A DNA stretch of 64,000 nt. Origin: Cannabis sativa (taxonomy: Eukaryota > Streptophyta > Magnoliopsida > Rosales > Cannabaceae). The stretch's first letter is position 1. The number at the start of each line of letters is the position of its first letter. The notes beneath the pieces were generated by a model. That model ran no database searches. It saw nothing but the letters and a program-made list of their open reading frames with translations, and was not told where the DNA came from. Shown here piece by piece: positions 1 through 12,152 of this stretch. A program made the translations under genes and the position numbers. The stretch lies in assembly GCF_029168945.1 (NCBI RefSeq), contig NC_083608.1, forward strand, positions 13,472,136-13,536,135, written 5' to 3'.

Positions 1-1019
1 GTTCCATTCGGACGGCTCCAAGTTGAACCTTGGCTTCATCAGCATTCTTCCTGGCTAAGTCCACTTTCAACCTCATGGTGTTGGACATGGTAGCATTCTT
101 AGAGGCAGCCGACTTAGCTCGGGAATAAGCATAAGCCATCTTCAGATCGATCTGCACAGAGAAGAAACATTAGAATCTGAGCTAAGTAAAAAAGGATAAA
201 AGGCAACTATCAAGAAAGACTTACCCTCGTAAATTCCTTCAGGACTCCTCCCATCACTACCTGTGGAAAGCTCATTATCACCTCCAAATACCTGCTCATT
301 CACCTTAGGGACTAACCGAGTCATGCAAAGGGTGAGCATATCTTTGCCCCTCTTGGGCCTTTGGATGCAAGGTGCAGCAGGTGGGGCAGAGCCCTGAATC
401 CGCTCTCACCGCCCCGGATCCGTCCTTTGACTGCTCGGGCCTGTCCGAGCTTCCTCCTCTAGAGTCTTTAGACTTAGTTATTTTCAGGGCAGAAGGCTCC
501 ACAACGGTTGGCTCCTGGGAGAGATCAATAACTGCCTCAGTCGGTGCCTTCTCTCTGGACAGTGTTGTCTCACCTCCCCTAGACTTCTCGACCCATAGAG
601 AGCAAGTCCGAGCTTCCCTCTCCCACTCTCTTCTCCAGAGCTTCCAAGCATTTTCCGAGACATGTCTCCAGACGAAATAAAAGCAACATGGTTAGAGAAA
701 AAGCACTAGAAGCATTAAAGCATACACAATCAAGAAAGTTAAAGGCAAGACGGAGTATCTTGCACTTCGGAAGAAGCATTTTCCCGAGTTAGACCTGATG
801 GCTCATCATCATCTGACTAGTATCTTTCCTCCTCCAGGACGGCTTTCCCCTTTCATACTAGAGAAGTGGATGGCCGAGTAGGTATACTGGGCTCCCTGAT
901 CTGAATTGCATGTTCAACACGCCCGTGCATTAGCACGTGGTATTTCTTCTTACTTTTGAGCGGAGTCACCTTACTCCTCTTCAACCTCGTCTTCTGCTTT
1001 CAAGATGCTCACTAAGGAT
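1..1019 (-). pseudogene. Antisense gypsy-type transposon protein, C-terminal coiled-coil part
   Basis: Read on the - strand, this continues the gene at 11087-12152 beyond the inserted element A. From about 160 down to 1 the frame is open and rich in Ala, Lys, Glu and Arg with heptad-like spacing, as in the coiled-coil tails of plant Transposase_28-type proteins. A candidate intron occupies 225 down to 152 (GTAAGT donor, pyrimidine-rich TTCTTCTCTGTGCAG acceptor). The part between about 1019 and 230 is open only in pieces (for example 779-579 and 502-305), and a stop lies a few codons past the A junction. It is therefore broken or has more introns than I can place. The gene's end lies outside the window. 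Confidence 0.5.
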
Positions 1020-1024
1020 ACTGC
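1020..1024. repeat. Target-site duplication of element A, left copy (ACTGC)
   Basis: The same five bases ACTGC follow the 3' LTR at 11082-11086. This fixes the outer borders of A and shows that it inserted as a unit into G. Confidence 0.8.
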
Positions 1025-3024
1025 TAACATTGGGTTTTGTGCCCTAAATAGAAACCCATTTAATCACCAATCTGGGTTAGATTATCAATTTAAATTTTAA
1101 AGTGATATATGATTACATGTATGTTACATGTTTATGGTTTAATATATATATTTAATATATGCACAAAATGAGTTAGAAATCGAACATATAGTTATTCACA
1201 CCATTACAGATGTGTCAATATAGTTGGAATGTGATTGTGATTATATGATTCAAAAGACTTAGTCTGTTCATCGGTTGTTTTTGGATTTACAACGATGTGA
1301 TAATCAGACGATAAAGTATACTTACACTTGGGAGTAAAAAGTGTTATGCTCTTTCCAGGACACGCTTGTAGTGAAAGTATACTAGTTTCCGAATGTATGG
1401 AGTATACATTTGGGGTTCAGGACCGATATCGAACTTGGTCAAAGATATTGTATCAACTTACCATTGTATCTTTTCCAAAGTCAATATCGGAAGTTGATCT
1501 TATGAATTAAGAGAATCTAAATCACGATAGGCTTAGGCTCAATCTTCAGGAATGCTATTCATGTTCTTTGATTTTATTAGTTAAGCAAACTTTTGGAGTC
1601 AGTGGGAGTGACCGATACGTATATTTTGGGAACATGATAAAGCATAACTGAGTGGGAGTGCGGAAAATTAATGCAGCATGGAATCATATAGCTTCTACGG
1701 TGGTGTATAGAAGTAAAGTGATGATTCCCTTGAGCTTAGTTAAATAGAAGTAAATGGATGAGCTCTTGTTTGAGCGACTATATATTAGATCACTAAAACA
1801 TCATTTACAGGTGTAACTAAGTTGTTTTCTCAAGGGAAAAAAATACATTGAGGGGTGTAAACTGGGTAAATTGGTGCCCATCTCGAGTGTAAATCATCTA
1901 TATAGAAGAGATCTCTTTAACCCATTAAGATTATAACAGGTGGTTAAATGAGATAGCATATTGATATATCGTGAAACATATGATATGCTTTCTATATAAG
2001 TGTGAGAGTACAATTCCAAGTTCTAAGAGTGGATTCAATAAGGAATCTAATAAGTTAGGGATTTACTTAAAGTAAATCGAAGCTTTCAACTTATTGGAAG
2101 CTCAGCAATATAGATCCATGGTCCCCATTCTAGTTCAGACTATACTGTTTGTAAGACTCTATAATTGATTCATGATTTATCAATTATAATTTTAAAATTT
2201 AGACTATGTCTAATTTGTGAATTCTCAATATTTAAGGATGAAATTGTAAATAAAAGGGTTTCTAGGTTTAATTATTAATTGAGAGACTTTGCATGTCTAA
2301 TTAATAATTTTAAATGACAATATTATTTAATAATCTATTTTAGTTATTAAATAATTAGTTTTGGCATTTAAATGATTAGAATTGGAAAAATAGTATTTTT
2401 GGAGAAATAGAAATAAAATTGAGGAAACTGCAAAATCCAAGTGAGGCCCATATCACACCATGGCCGGCCACCCTTTGCATGTTTCCCAATTATTATTTTT
2501 AATTTTAATTGCCATGTAATTGCTAATCAAAGCCTAGCAAAAAATAGGAAAGTGGTGGATCACACTAAATAAGGCAGTTAATCAATTACACAGTAAAAGA
2601 GGAAACTGCTTATTTGGAAAGTTGAGCTCTCCCTTTTCCCTATATATAGCAGCCCTTGCTCTCTTCTCTTGCATGCATAACATCACACGAATTCAAGAGT
2701 GAAAATGAGAGAGAAATTTCGAAATTCCCTTGTGAGAGAGAAGTGCCCACACACATCACTCAGTACCTCAATCATAGTTTGGAAGACTGTGAAGAATCAC
2801 ATCAGGCGAAGGACATTCGGGCTCAAATCTTGATTATACTGCGCTGCACGAGGAATCAACGGTTAGAGATCTGAGTGGAAGGAGACACTTAATTCCGCTG
2901 CCATCACTGTAAGTTATTCTTAACTTTTATGTGTTTTGTTTATCGTTTTAGAAGTTCATATTTAGGTTGTTAAATCAACATACTTGTGAGTAGATCTAAG
3001 ATCTTGGTAAAATTAATTCCAACA
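1025..3024 (+). repeat. 5' LTR of element A
   Basis: It matches the 3' LTR along its whole length and ends ...CCAACA. The first bases differ (TAACATTGGG against TGTTGGG). From about 1025 to 2100 it carries many 1-4 base insertions relative to the 3' copy, which is why it is about 80 bp longer. The rest aligns closely. A TATA-like CTATATATAGC motif lies near 2640. Small ORFs here, such as 2656-2874, are not credible genes. Confidence 0.9.
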
Positions 3025-3026
3025 AC

Positions 3027-3044
3027 TGGCGCCAGAGCCATGGT
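3027..3044 (+). promoter_or_regulatory. Primer-binding site of element A
   Basis: TGGCGCCAGAGCCATGGT lies two bases after the 5' LTR. It matches the complement of the plant initiator tRNA-Met 3' end except for three consecutive positions (CGC in place of TAT). This is where minus-strand DNA synthesis would be primed. Confidence 0.75.
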
Positions 3045-5984
3045 AATTGATTTGCTTACAAGAAATTTGGACTTAAAACAATTTGTTTGTGATTTGGATG
3101 GTTTCATGGTGTGTCATATTGATGTTTAATTGATGTTTGTGAATTCTGGGAAAAATAATTGATTATCTGTATCTGAAATTATTTTTATTGGATAGTTTGG
3201 AAAATTCTAAGTAATTTACTTTTTTACAGAACTCGATTTCGATTTTATTTGAATTAGTTATGAATTTTTGAAAATCGGGAAAAATCTGGGTGGTGATCAC
3301 CCTACCCACGCGCGCGGAAGGGCTGCTTGCAGCCTCCCAGCGCCGAGGTTTCTCAGCTGTCTCCCTTCACTACGCGCGCAGACAGGATATTTTGCATATT
3401 GTCCGTACCACCTACCATTTTTCTTCGTTTTCTTCGATTTTTCATGCTATTTCATGGAATTGACTTCCGATTTTTTGTGTAGTTTTGTATATTGATTTTT
3501 GTTTTTCAATTTTCTAATCTAATTATCAGAAATAAATTAATTTTAGATATTAGTGTAATTTGAATTTGCAAAATAGGTTAAAATCAAGTATTGCTTACCT
3601 CTTTTCTTATTTCTTTTAAATTTTGATTATTTTATCTTATTTTTAAATATAAGGTCAGAAATTTATAAAATATATTTTTTTTGGTAAATTGACCTTATTT
3701 AGAATAAGATTACTATAATCATGGTATTTTAAAAGGGGAAATAATATATTTTTGTTAACTTTTTAATTTTGTTATTCTTACTTAAATTAGATTGTAAAAT
3801 CAGAAAAGGGTATGCATTTACCATTTTCTATTTTATTGAATATTTAATTTATTAAATAACATGAAATTTAAAAGGAAAGTTAGCAAATTTATTTTGAAAT
3901 GATATTTAGGTTACTCAAAACCTAATTTTTCAAAATTGTAGGTTTAATTTTAAATATTTTTTTATTTCATTCTTTAAAACCGAAATTTATTTTTAATTAT
4001 ATTTCGAAATAAAGTTTAATATTTAAAATTAAATAAATCCTACTTCCAACTATCCAAATCTAACTTGTTGCAGGAGTATGTGTTTTAGATTGTTTGTAAG
4101 TTTTCTAAAACCTATTATTGCTTGATCTAAATTGCCATGGTTAACTTGTTGACAGATCTAATGATCTGATTTTAACCCATGGTTCAATTGATGATAGGTC
4201 AAGTAAATAATTTGTAACAGGTAATTTTTACATTCTTCTTTCATCTGTGAATGACCTAGTAACATGATAGGGTCTATCCAAATCTGTGTGTTCGTGTGAG
4301 CCTATATGTTTAATTTCTGTTATAGACACATATAGGTTGTTGTTGCTAAATAAAATGTCATAACTTGATAGATTTTATTTAGGCTCATTTAGTTAATGGG
4401 CCTATTCAATTAATAACAGTTGTTCATTTTAAGGTTAAATTCCTCTCTTTTGGGCCTTGTGTGAGAGTTGGGAGCCTTAGAAGTGGGTACGACATACTGA
4501 ACCCAGCCCCCCTCACATGAACAACCCCAATTGTGAAGGCCCATTTGCCTGATTTGGATAACTGTGCTAGGTTAATTAAACTAGTTTGACCTAATAAAAT
4601 TGAATAGCAACATAATTAATTTCTTCGAAATTAATTTAAGAAAAACATAGTTTATAGAATATTATTTTCTAGATAAACTATTTGTATTTTTCTTGTATTT
4701 AATTAAATAAAGAATTTTAACTAACTAGATTCTTTCTCAAACTTACTTTTATTATTTCATTAAATATTCCTATTTAAGTTATAAATTAGTTATTACTAAT
4801 TTTTTCCTTTTTAACTTGAATTTGAATATCTTTTGAATCTAATATTAAGTTGAGGAATTCTAGGAATTGGTTATTGAAGATTCTTAAAAGATATTTTTTA
4901 AGTTGGTTTTAAACTTAAAATGGAATATCTTTAAATTAGGTAGTTACCACCTAATTTTGATATTTAATTAAATTTTATTTGGAAAATTTTAAGTTGTAAA
5001 TTATAGATTCTTTCTATAATAACTTAAATCAGATATTTTCCAAATCTTGAAAAGATACTTAGTTAAATTGAGATATTTTCTAGATAGTTATTTATATACT
5101 AATTATTATTTCTAATATAGGAAAATATCATTGATTGTGAAATTAATTGTTAATTTTAGTATAATTCAATTAAGGATATTTTTTTCTTGTATTAAATTGG
5201 AAATTAACAGTTAAGCCTTCTCTATACTTAATTATTTATTTCCTGAATTTAATACATTTAATTAAATTGAAAATTAAATATCTAAGTTGATTTTCATAAT
5301 GATACTTAAATATTGTTATTTTCATGATATTTAATTAAATAGAAAATTATTTTAAGTTGGGTATTTTCATAACAACTTAAATTTGAATAATTTTCAAAAT
5401 ATATTTTATTTATTTTATTAATCATTTTTCGAAATTGCATTTGATTATGCAAGATGATTTTGAATTTATCTTGAAAGGTATATAAAAGTTGTAAATTAAT
5501 TATTTTAATTAATTTTGAATCAACTTAAATCAATGATTTTTTCATTTAATGATTAATTTAAAATAAAGGAACTAAAATATATTATTAGAAATAGAATTAA
5601 TTAGTCAAGAAAATCTAGATAGATAATATTGTTGCTTGAAGTATTTTTTCTAGTAAAGATTGATTTATTTTAATGTATTTCAAAAATTGTATATTTTTGG
5701 AAATACAATATATATATATTTGTAGAAAATTTTAATTTGAGTTGCAAATTAATTTAAATTAATACAACTTAAATTAAGTAATTTTCTTAATATTTGTTGG
5801 AAAATTAATACTAAGATGGAAATAATTCATTTTATTTTCTTAACCATCTAAGTTTAATTTTACAAATATTAAATTAAATTTTATTTAGAATTTTATTCTA
5901 AATTTAAAATTTAATAAATATATATAGATTTAAAATAAATAAATAATAAAACAAAATACATTTTAAATAATGAGCTTTATTATT
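3045..5984 (+). other. Long AT-rich untranslated leader of A, with a GC-rich island
   Basis: Nearly 3 kb without a coding frame, mostly A/T with many TTTAATTAAAT-like words. A GC-rich patch at about 3285-3390 (several CGCGC runs) stands out. A similar patch sits at the same place in element B. Around 4440-4560 is a block conserved in B and C, with a polypyrimidine stretch and a GGGTACGACATACTGAACC motif. No gene is seen. Confidence 0.75.
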
Positions 5985-6360
5985 AAGATATTCGATCTCC
6001 ATTGTTGGTTTTACATAGCCATTGTTTTAGTGAGTAATCCTCCCTAATGGAGGAACGTTCATTAGCAAGTTAGCACCGTTTAATCTCGAAAGATAAGTAT
6101 ATTTGTAAATTTTTTATATTAGTATTGATCACCCTAATGGTGGGCTATTTGTATAAGACTTACAAACGTATGAAACAATGGTAGAAGCTCATGAAATAGG
6201 AATGACCTTCACTCTCGCCTAAACGGGATAACATTGGATTCTCTTTTCGATCGAATAAAAGGTTGCTAGAATGTGTGTCATTTTAGATGAGCTGACAACT
6301 CTATTCAATGGATGATAGCTTTGACTCTCGCCTAAACGAGACACTGATATCAGTTTGTTG
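5985..6360 (+). other. Conserved hairpin block of the A leader
   Basis: This block is nearly identical in B (29965-30345) and C (36695-37060), and diverged in D (63520-63905). It contains short stem-loops: CCTCC/GGAGG around loop CTAAT at 6039-6053, CACC/GGTG around the same loop at 6130-6142, and two TCTCG-CCTAAA-CGGGA type hairpins near 6213 and 6325, the second with a weakened stem. It ends about 150 bases before the gag start. A structured RNA signal for packaging, dimerisation or translation is inferred. Confidence 0.6.
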
Positions 6361-6505
6361 AAAACCTTGGAAATTATTTAGGATTGCATTTTTTAGTATT
6401 TTCTCTAGTCATTCCTACTTGCTATGTGCTAATAATTTATGAATAAGACTTTGTGTTAAACCATAATTGATATCTATTTATTATCTTGTAGTATCCTTAA
6501 TTGCA

Positions 6506-7370
6506 ATGTCGAATCCCATGTTATCACTATTGACTGAAAATAAGCTAAATGGAGCTAACTTCCCAAATGTAGAGAGAACATTAATATTGCTCTCATAGGT
6601 GCAACTGTCTTGTTTGTGTTGACTGAGCCGTCCCCTGAGCAGCCAGGTGACAATGCAACCAAAGCTATTAAAGAGAAGTTTGAGCGTTGGCAGAATGCTA
6701 ACAATAAAGCTCGTTACTTCATGCTTTCCAACATGGTTGACACCTTGAAAACAAGGTTTGCAAACACTGTCACGGCTGCAGAAATCATAAGCAGTTGACT
6801 GAGCTATTCGGTATGGCATCTATCTAGTCTCGCTTTGACGCGACTAAGAAGTTCATCAACGCACGGATGGAACCCCATCAGAATGTGCTTGATCACCTAC
6901 TCCAGATGGCAAGTTATTTCCAAGAAGCCCAGAATCATGGTGCTGAAATGGATCAGACTACTCAAGTGAGTCTCATCTTGAATAGTCTGACTCCAGATTT
7001 TCTGCCCTACACATCAAATTATGTCATGAATAAGAAGGAACAAGACTTTCATACTTTAGTCAACAACCTTCAGACATATGAAAATTTGATTGGAGATCCC
7101 AAGAAAAGAGGGAATAAACCTCAGAATTCTGGAAATTGTAATAAGACGAGTAATCCTAAGGCACACATTGCTTCTACTTCCAAATCCAATCATAAGAAGA
7201 AGTGGAAAAATGCCAAGAAGCGAGCTCAAGCTGCGAAAGCAGCTAAGAACAAAAAGGCTGGAGCTTCTGGTGATACACCAAAAGGAAAGTGTTTCTACTG
7301 CAAGGAGAAAGGCCATTGGAAATCCCAATGTCCTAAGCTTCTTGCAAAGAAACAAGGTATTTCTTTATAA
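6506..7370 (+). pseudogene. gag: Copia gag (decayed) of element A
   Basis: Gag would form the virus-like particle that carries element RNA. The start at ATG 6506 gives a typical copia opening (MSNPMLSLLTENKLNG). The frame is lost near 6590, resumes at about 6610-6795 in another frame, breaks again, passes a stop near 6825 and is open from 6867 to 7367. That last piece holds the UBN2/gag-like helical region, a Lys-rich stretch and a complete CCHC knuckle CFYCKEKGHWKSQC at about 7291-7332. At least three lesions separate the pieces, so no full Gag is made. Confidence 0.85.
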
Positions 7371-9149
7371 ACTGATGTGTTTTAGTGAATTATTATCCAT
7401 TTGGATTATTAATTCTGGACTACTAACCTTGTTTATTATTCTTCTTATAGCTCAAGCTTCTTAAACTCGGATGCTGTCTTAGCGAGTTGGATCTGAAAGC
7501 TGGATTGTGGATGGAGGTCGTCTATGATAAAGAAGAAGCTCATTTAATTTTTTTTTTTGAATTAATTGTTTAATTTTTCTAACAATTTGGATTTCAAGTT
7601 TGGGATTTTTATTCCCTGTTTGGTTCTCATAATATTGCAAACAATTTTTGGTTTATAATAAAATTTATTTTAAATTGCAATCTATGAGTTGAGCTTCAGT
7701 ACTTTATCTTATAAATCTATTACCAATTGTTATATTTATTATGTTTGTATGTGTATGTGTTTTTATTATTGATACAAAGTCTATAGTTATTTAAACTCTT
7801 TACAGAGTTATTGCTACATAAACACTAGAAATTATTTCTATGTTTATGAATAATTGTGGATTCTAAAATAATTATTGGGAATTTGTTTAATAAAAAGATC
7901 TTTTGATCTGATAGGGGTGGAGAAAAGTTAAGAATAATACGCAGTTCAACGATCTTTTATATCTAATGAACTCTGGATTATATTCAACTCCACATTCACT
8001 CTATCACACTTAGGGAATCATGATCTTTACAACCTTTAGGGGTGGATCATAATCTCTATATACTTAGGGGTAGACTTTATTCCACAGTACTCTTTGTGAC
8101 AAATAATTTTAAACATGGAAATAATATAATAAATTAGCTATTATCAAAATAAATCCTTGATCTTGATTATATGTTCCAGTTTAGATTTACTGTTGTAATA
8201 GTTAATGATACCATTAAAGTTCTTTGATAATGTATCACATTACCTTAGTTGAGTGGGAGAATATTAAAATTCTTTACCCATCGTTTGGTTGATATTTGTG
8301 ATAGGAACTTAATAACACCTCTGATAAAACAAATCTAACCATTCACATGGATAGAAATAACTTATCAGAATTATGAGAATAAGATAGAAGAATTCTTGCA
8401 GTCTATTCGAATGACTTGAGTCAAGATTTCTAATCCTCATAACATTTTATGGTATCTTGATTTGATTGCTTAATCTCTAGCAAGTATTTTACACTTCAAA
8501 TACTAGACTGCTATGTTGTTGACCTAGACTTAGAAAAACTTACAGTTTCAGACTAAGATAATAATACACAACGAGATATCCCTAAAAATAATAGTAAAAG
8601 GTTAAAAGTTTCTAACCAGACATCTACTATTGAGTGGGAGCCATCTGAGATGTAATCAAATGGGGAACATTAGGGGACAATCAAGAAAGATTTATGAAAG
8701 TGACCTATATGATAGATATTAAGGAACTATGCATTAGTGATCCTAATATCCACACTGACTCATAAAGAATTTTGAGATGGTTGTTACTCTGGGGGTGGAG
8801 GAATCATTGTAGAAATCCATCTATAATAATTCAAGCTTCATCAGAGAAGATATAACTTTGTAAATTCGAAATTACCAGAAAAGTATTTTACTGAAGAAAA
8901 TTCTACTGCTTGCATTATCTCAATTCTAAATTTTAAAATTTGAGAGATATGTCTTCTATTTGTTCAGATGTACTTAATGGGCAGCAAGGATTTCAGTATC
9001 CCTTGATGAGTAAAGCATATAGTTAAGTAAGTTTCATAAGTTTTATAAACCTGGTTCCAGAAATATGGGTGGATTCAAATATACTAAACTTGATCAGAGG
9101 ATCAAGACAAAAGATTGATTGTAATGCACAACTTGTTTTATGTTAGTGC
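7371..9149 (+). pseudogene. Decayed pol remnants of element A
   Basis: There is no open frame of useful length. Short islands recall copia pol: a protease-start-like stretch near 7390-7420, DRGGE of the integrase core near 7900-7920, a RPD-type reverse transcriptase motif near 8610, and an RNase H-like TLGGG stretch near 8785-8805. Stops and frameshifts separate them. The same islands occur in B, C and D at corresponding places. Confidence 0.6.
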
Positions 9150-9160
9150 AAGTGGGAGTT
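9150..9160 (+). promoter_or_regulatory. Polypurine tract of element A
   Basis: AAGTGGGAGTT directly precedes the 3' LTR. The same 11 bases occupy this position in B and C, and in D on the - strand. It would prime plus-strand DNA. Confidence 0.75.
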
Positions 9161-11081
9161 TGTTGGGTTTCGTGCCCTAAATAAAACCCATTACAATCTG
9201 GTTAGTTATCAATTTAGAATTTTGAAGTGATTTATGATTACATGTATGTTACATGTTTATGGTTTAATATATATATATTTAATATATGCACAAAATCAGT
9301 TAAATCCAAAACATATACTTATTCACAATTACAGTATTGTCAATACAGTGGAATGTGATTGTGATTATATGATTCAAAAGACTTAGTCCCTGTTCATCAG
9401 TGTTTTGGATTTACAACGATGTGATAATCGACGATAAAGTATACTTACACTTGGAGTAAGTGTTATGTTCTTTCCAGGACATTAGTAAAGTATACTAGTT
9501 TCGAATGTATGGAGTATACATTGGACTGGACCGATATTGAACTTGGTCAAAGATATTGTAAACTTACCGTTGTATCTTTCATAGTCAATATCAGAAGTTG
9601 ATCTTAGATTAAGAGAATCTAAATCCTGATATGCTTAGGCTCAATCTCAGGAGTGCTATTCATGTTCTTTGATTTATTAGTTAAGCCTACTTTTGGGTCA
9701 GGGTGATACGTATATTTTGGGAACATGATAGCATAACTGAGTGGGAGTGCTGAACATAAATATGGAATCTATAGCTTCTATTTGGTGTATAGAAGTAAAG
9801 TGATGATTCCACTTCAAGCTTAGTTAAATAGAAGTAAATGGATGAGCTCTTGTTTCGGTGACTATATATTAGATCACTAAAACATCATTTACAGGTAACT
9901 AAGTGTTTTAAGGGGCAAAATACATTAAGGGGTGTAAACGGTAAATTGGTCCCATCTCGATGTAAATCATCTATATAGAGGATCTCTTAATCACATTAAG
10001 ATTATAACAATGGTTAAATGAGATAGCATATTGATATCGTGAAACACATAATATGCTCTATATAAGTCTGAGAGTGCAATTCCAAGTTCTAAGAGTGGAT
10101 TCAACAAGGAATTAATTAGTTAGGGATTTACTTGGTGAATCGGTTCAAATTATTGGAAGCTCAGCAATATAGATCCATAGTCCCCATTCTAGTTGAGACG
10201 ATACTGTTTGTAAGACTCTATAATTGATTTATGATTAATCAATTATAATTCGAAAAGTTAGACTATGCCTAATTTGTGAATCTCACTTTTTAAGGATAAA
10301 ATTGTAAATAAAACGGTTTTTAGGTTTAATTATTAATTGAGAGACTTTGCATGTCTAATTAATAATTATTTGAAATGATAATATTATTTAATAATCTATT
10401 TTAGTTATTAAATAATTAGTTTTGGCATTTAAATGATTAGAATTGGAAAAATGGCATTTTTGGAGAAATAGAAATAAAATTGAGGAAACTGCAAAATCCA
10501 AGTGAGGCCCATATCACACCATGGCTGGCCACCCTTTGCATGTTTCCCAATTATTATTTTCAATTTTAATTGCCATGTAATTGCTAATCGAAACCTAGCA
10601 AAAATAGGAAAGTGGTGGATCACACTAAATAAGGCAGTTAATCAATTACACAGTAAAAGAGGAAACTGCTTATTTGGAAAGTTGATTTCTCCCTTTTCCC
10701 TATATATAGCAGCCATTTCTCTCTTCTCTTGCATGCATAACATCACACGAATTCAAGAGAAAATGAGAGAGAAATTTCGAAATTCTCTTGTGAGAGAGAA
10801 GTGCCCACACACATGACTCAGTACCTCAATCATAGTTTGGAAGGCGCGAAGGATCACATCCGTGAAGGACATTCGAGCTCGGATCTTGATTATACTCTGC
10901 TTACGGACGGGAATCAAGGGTTAGAGATACGAGTGGAATGAGACACTTAATTTATTGCCATCAACGTAAGTTATTCTTAACTTTTATGTGTTTTGTTTAT
11001 CGTTTTAGAAGTTCATATTTAGGTTGTTAACTCAACATACTTGGGAGTAGATCTAAGATCCTGGTAAAATTAATTCCAACA
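9161..11081 (+). repeat. 3' LTR of element A
   Basis: Starts TGTTGGGTTTCGTGCCC and ends CCAACA, 1921 bp. A TATA box (TATATATAGC) lies at 10701-10710, followed by a CT-rich stretch and a likely transcript start. Apart from the first half of the 5' copy, the two LTRs are closely similar. Confidence 0.9.
10701..10710 (+). promoter_or_regulatory. TATA box in the A LTR
   Basis: TATATATAGC about 380 bp before the LTR end, followed by a CT-rich stretch. The corresponding box is TATATATAG in LTR2 of element C (33325-33333), TATCTATAG in LTR3, and TATAAATAG in B and D. Confidence 0.6.
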
Positions 11082-11086
11082 ACTGC
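11082..11086. repeat. Target-site duplication of element A, right copy (ACTGC)
   Basis: Matches 1020-1024. Confidence 0.8.
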
Positions 11087-12152
11087 TTGGCTCCCGCACC
11101 TCCCTTCAACTTAGCTTCATGCTTGAGTTGAATGAGTTCATTCTCTTGATGAGCTCCCTCAGCCTGGCCAGCACTGGATTTCCTCTTTTTCTCCATCACA
11201 AGGTGAGGAATGAAATCCTTTTGGTAGAGCCCGTACTCCGCAAAGTTGTCCTCTGAGGTCAACAAAGTGATATTCTGGGCAGCACCCGACAGCTGAGCAA
11301 GTCTTTGAGCTCTATCCCTGAGAGTAAGTGTGAAGGGTGGATGGTGATATATAGGGATCTGCTTGAAGCGAGTGTAGGTGGTGCCCATGCCATCCACCAT
11401 GTAATACTCGTCAACAAAATTCCCAATTTTGCTAACAGCCTTGTCCCTGGTGCCCGTCAACCACTGGAAGTCTGGCTGAGAAAAATAGAAGTATCCCGAC
11501 CTACCTTACTTGGGAGTAGACTTCAAATCAAAAAACCAGCTAACCTCATGAGGAGAGGGTATATCCCACTTCTGGGTGGCATAGAGAACGAACAGGGCAG
11601 ACAGATACTTGATGCCCTTGGGAGTGAATTGGGTCGGACAGAGGCAGAAAAAGTCTGCCACCTTCCTAAAGTATGGGTGCAAAGGCAGCAGTGCCCCTTG
11701 TTTGTAATGAGCACCTGACCAGGCACACATCCCCTTCTTTGGGTTGGAGACTCGGTTGTTCGAGGCGGAACATTACATTGCAGCTCGCCCAGATAGTCGC
11801 CTTGGTCGAGATCCCGTAAACGTGCCTCAGTGACCTTGGACGGAGGACTCACCCACCTGGCACCCAAGACACTTTGTCTCCTTTGAGGAACTGCAGCAGT
11901 AAGCTCCTCAGTGACGTAGTCCACTCCTTCGACCAAGACATCACCATCCACGTCTACAGGCTCCTCAGCCTCGTTGTATTCCCCAAAGTTTGGCGGTGTA
12001 GCCTCCTCCTCTTCCTCCGCCTCGGAAGGACTACCAGGACAGACATCACCATGTTCCTCTATCTCCTGGACTTCAGCGTCCCCTTCATGATCCCCCTCCT
12101 CCTGCACGGGTGGATCCTGTTCGGCGCTGGGCAAGGTGGCGTGCTGGGCCAC
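11087..12152 (-). pseudogene. Antisense putative gypsy-type transposon (Transposase_28-like) protein, N-terminal part
   Basis: From ATG 12152 the - strand encodes an acidic Glu/Asp-rich N-terminus, then in a second frame (about 11730-11506) the recognisable block with [18 protein letters not shown], a Trp-Phe-Phe motif and, after one in-frame TAA near 11518, FQWLTG...NFVDEYYMVDG. A basic, Lys- and Gln-rich region follows down to the A junction. This pattern is that of the plant putative gypsy-type transposon domain, whose biochemical function is unknown. One frameshift near 11725 and one stop disable it here. The strand is opposite to the LTR, as in reported antisense ORFs of plant LTR elements. 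Confidence 0.65.

Larger units (their letters stand above)
1025..11081 (+). mobile_element. Copia-type LTR retrotransposon A (about 10.1 kb)
   Basis: Two related LTRs (1025-3024 and 9161-11081) flank a 6.1-kb interior with primer site, long AT-rich leader, decayed gag with a CCHC knuckle, scattered pol remnants and a polypurine tract. The ACTGC duplication borders it. Integrase-like remnants (around 7900) precede RNase H-like remnants (around 8600-8800), the order found in Ty1/copia. No reading frame could give a working polyprotein. A is the only member of this family in the window that still shows gag. Confidence 0.9.
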
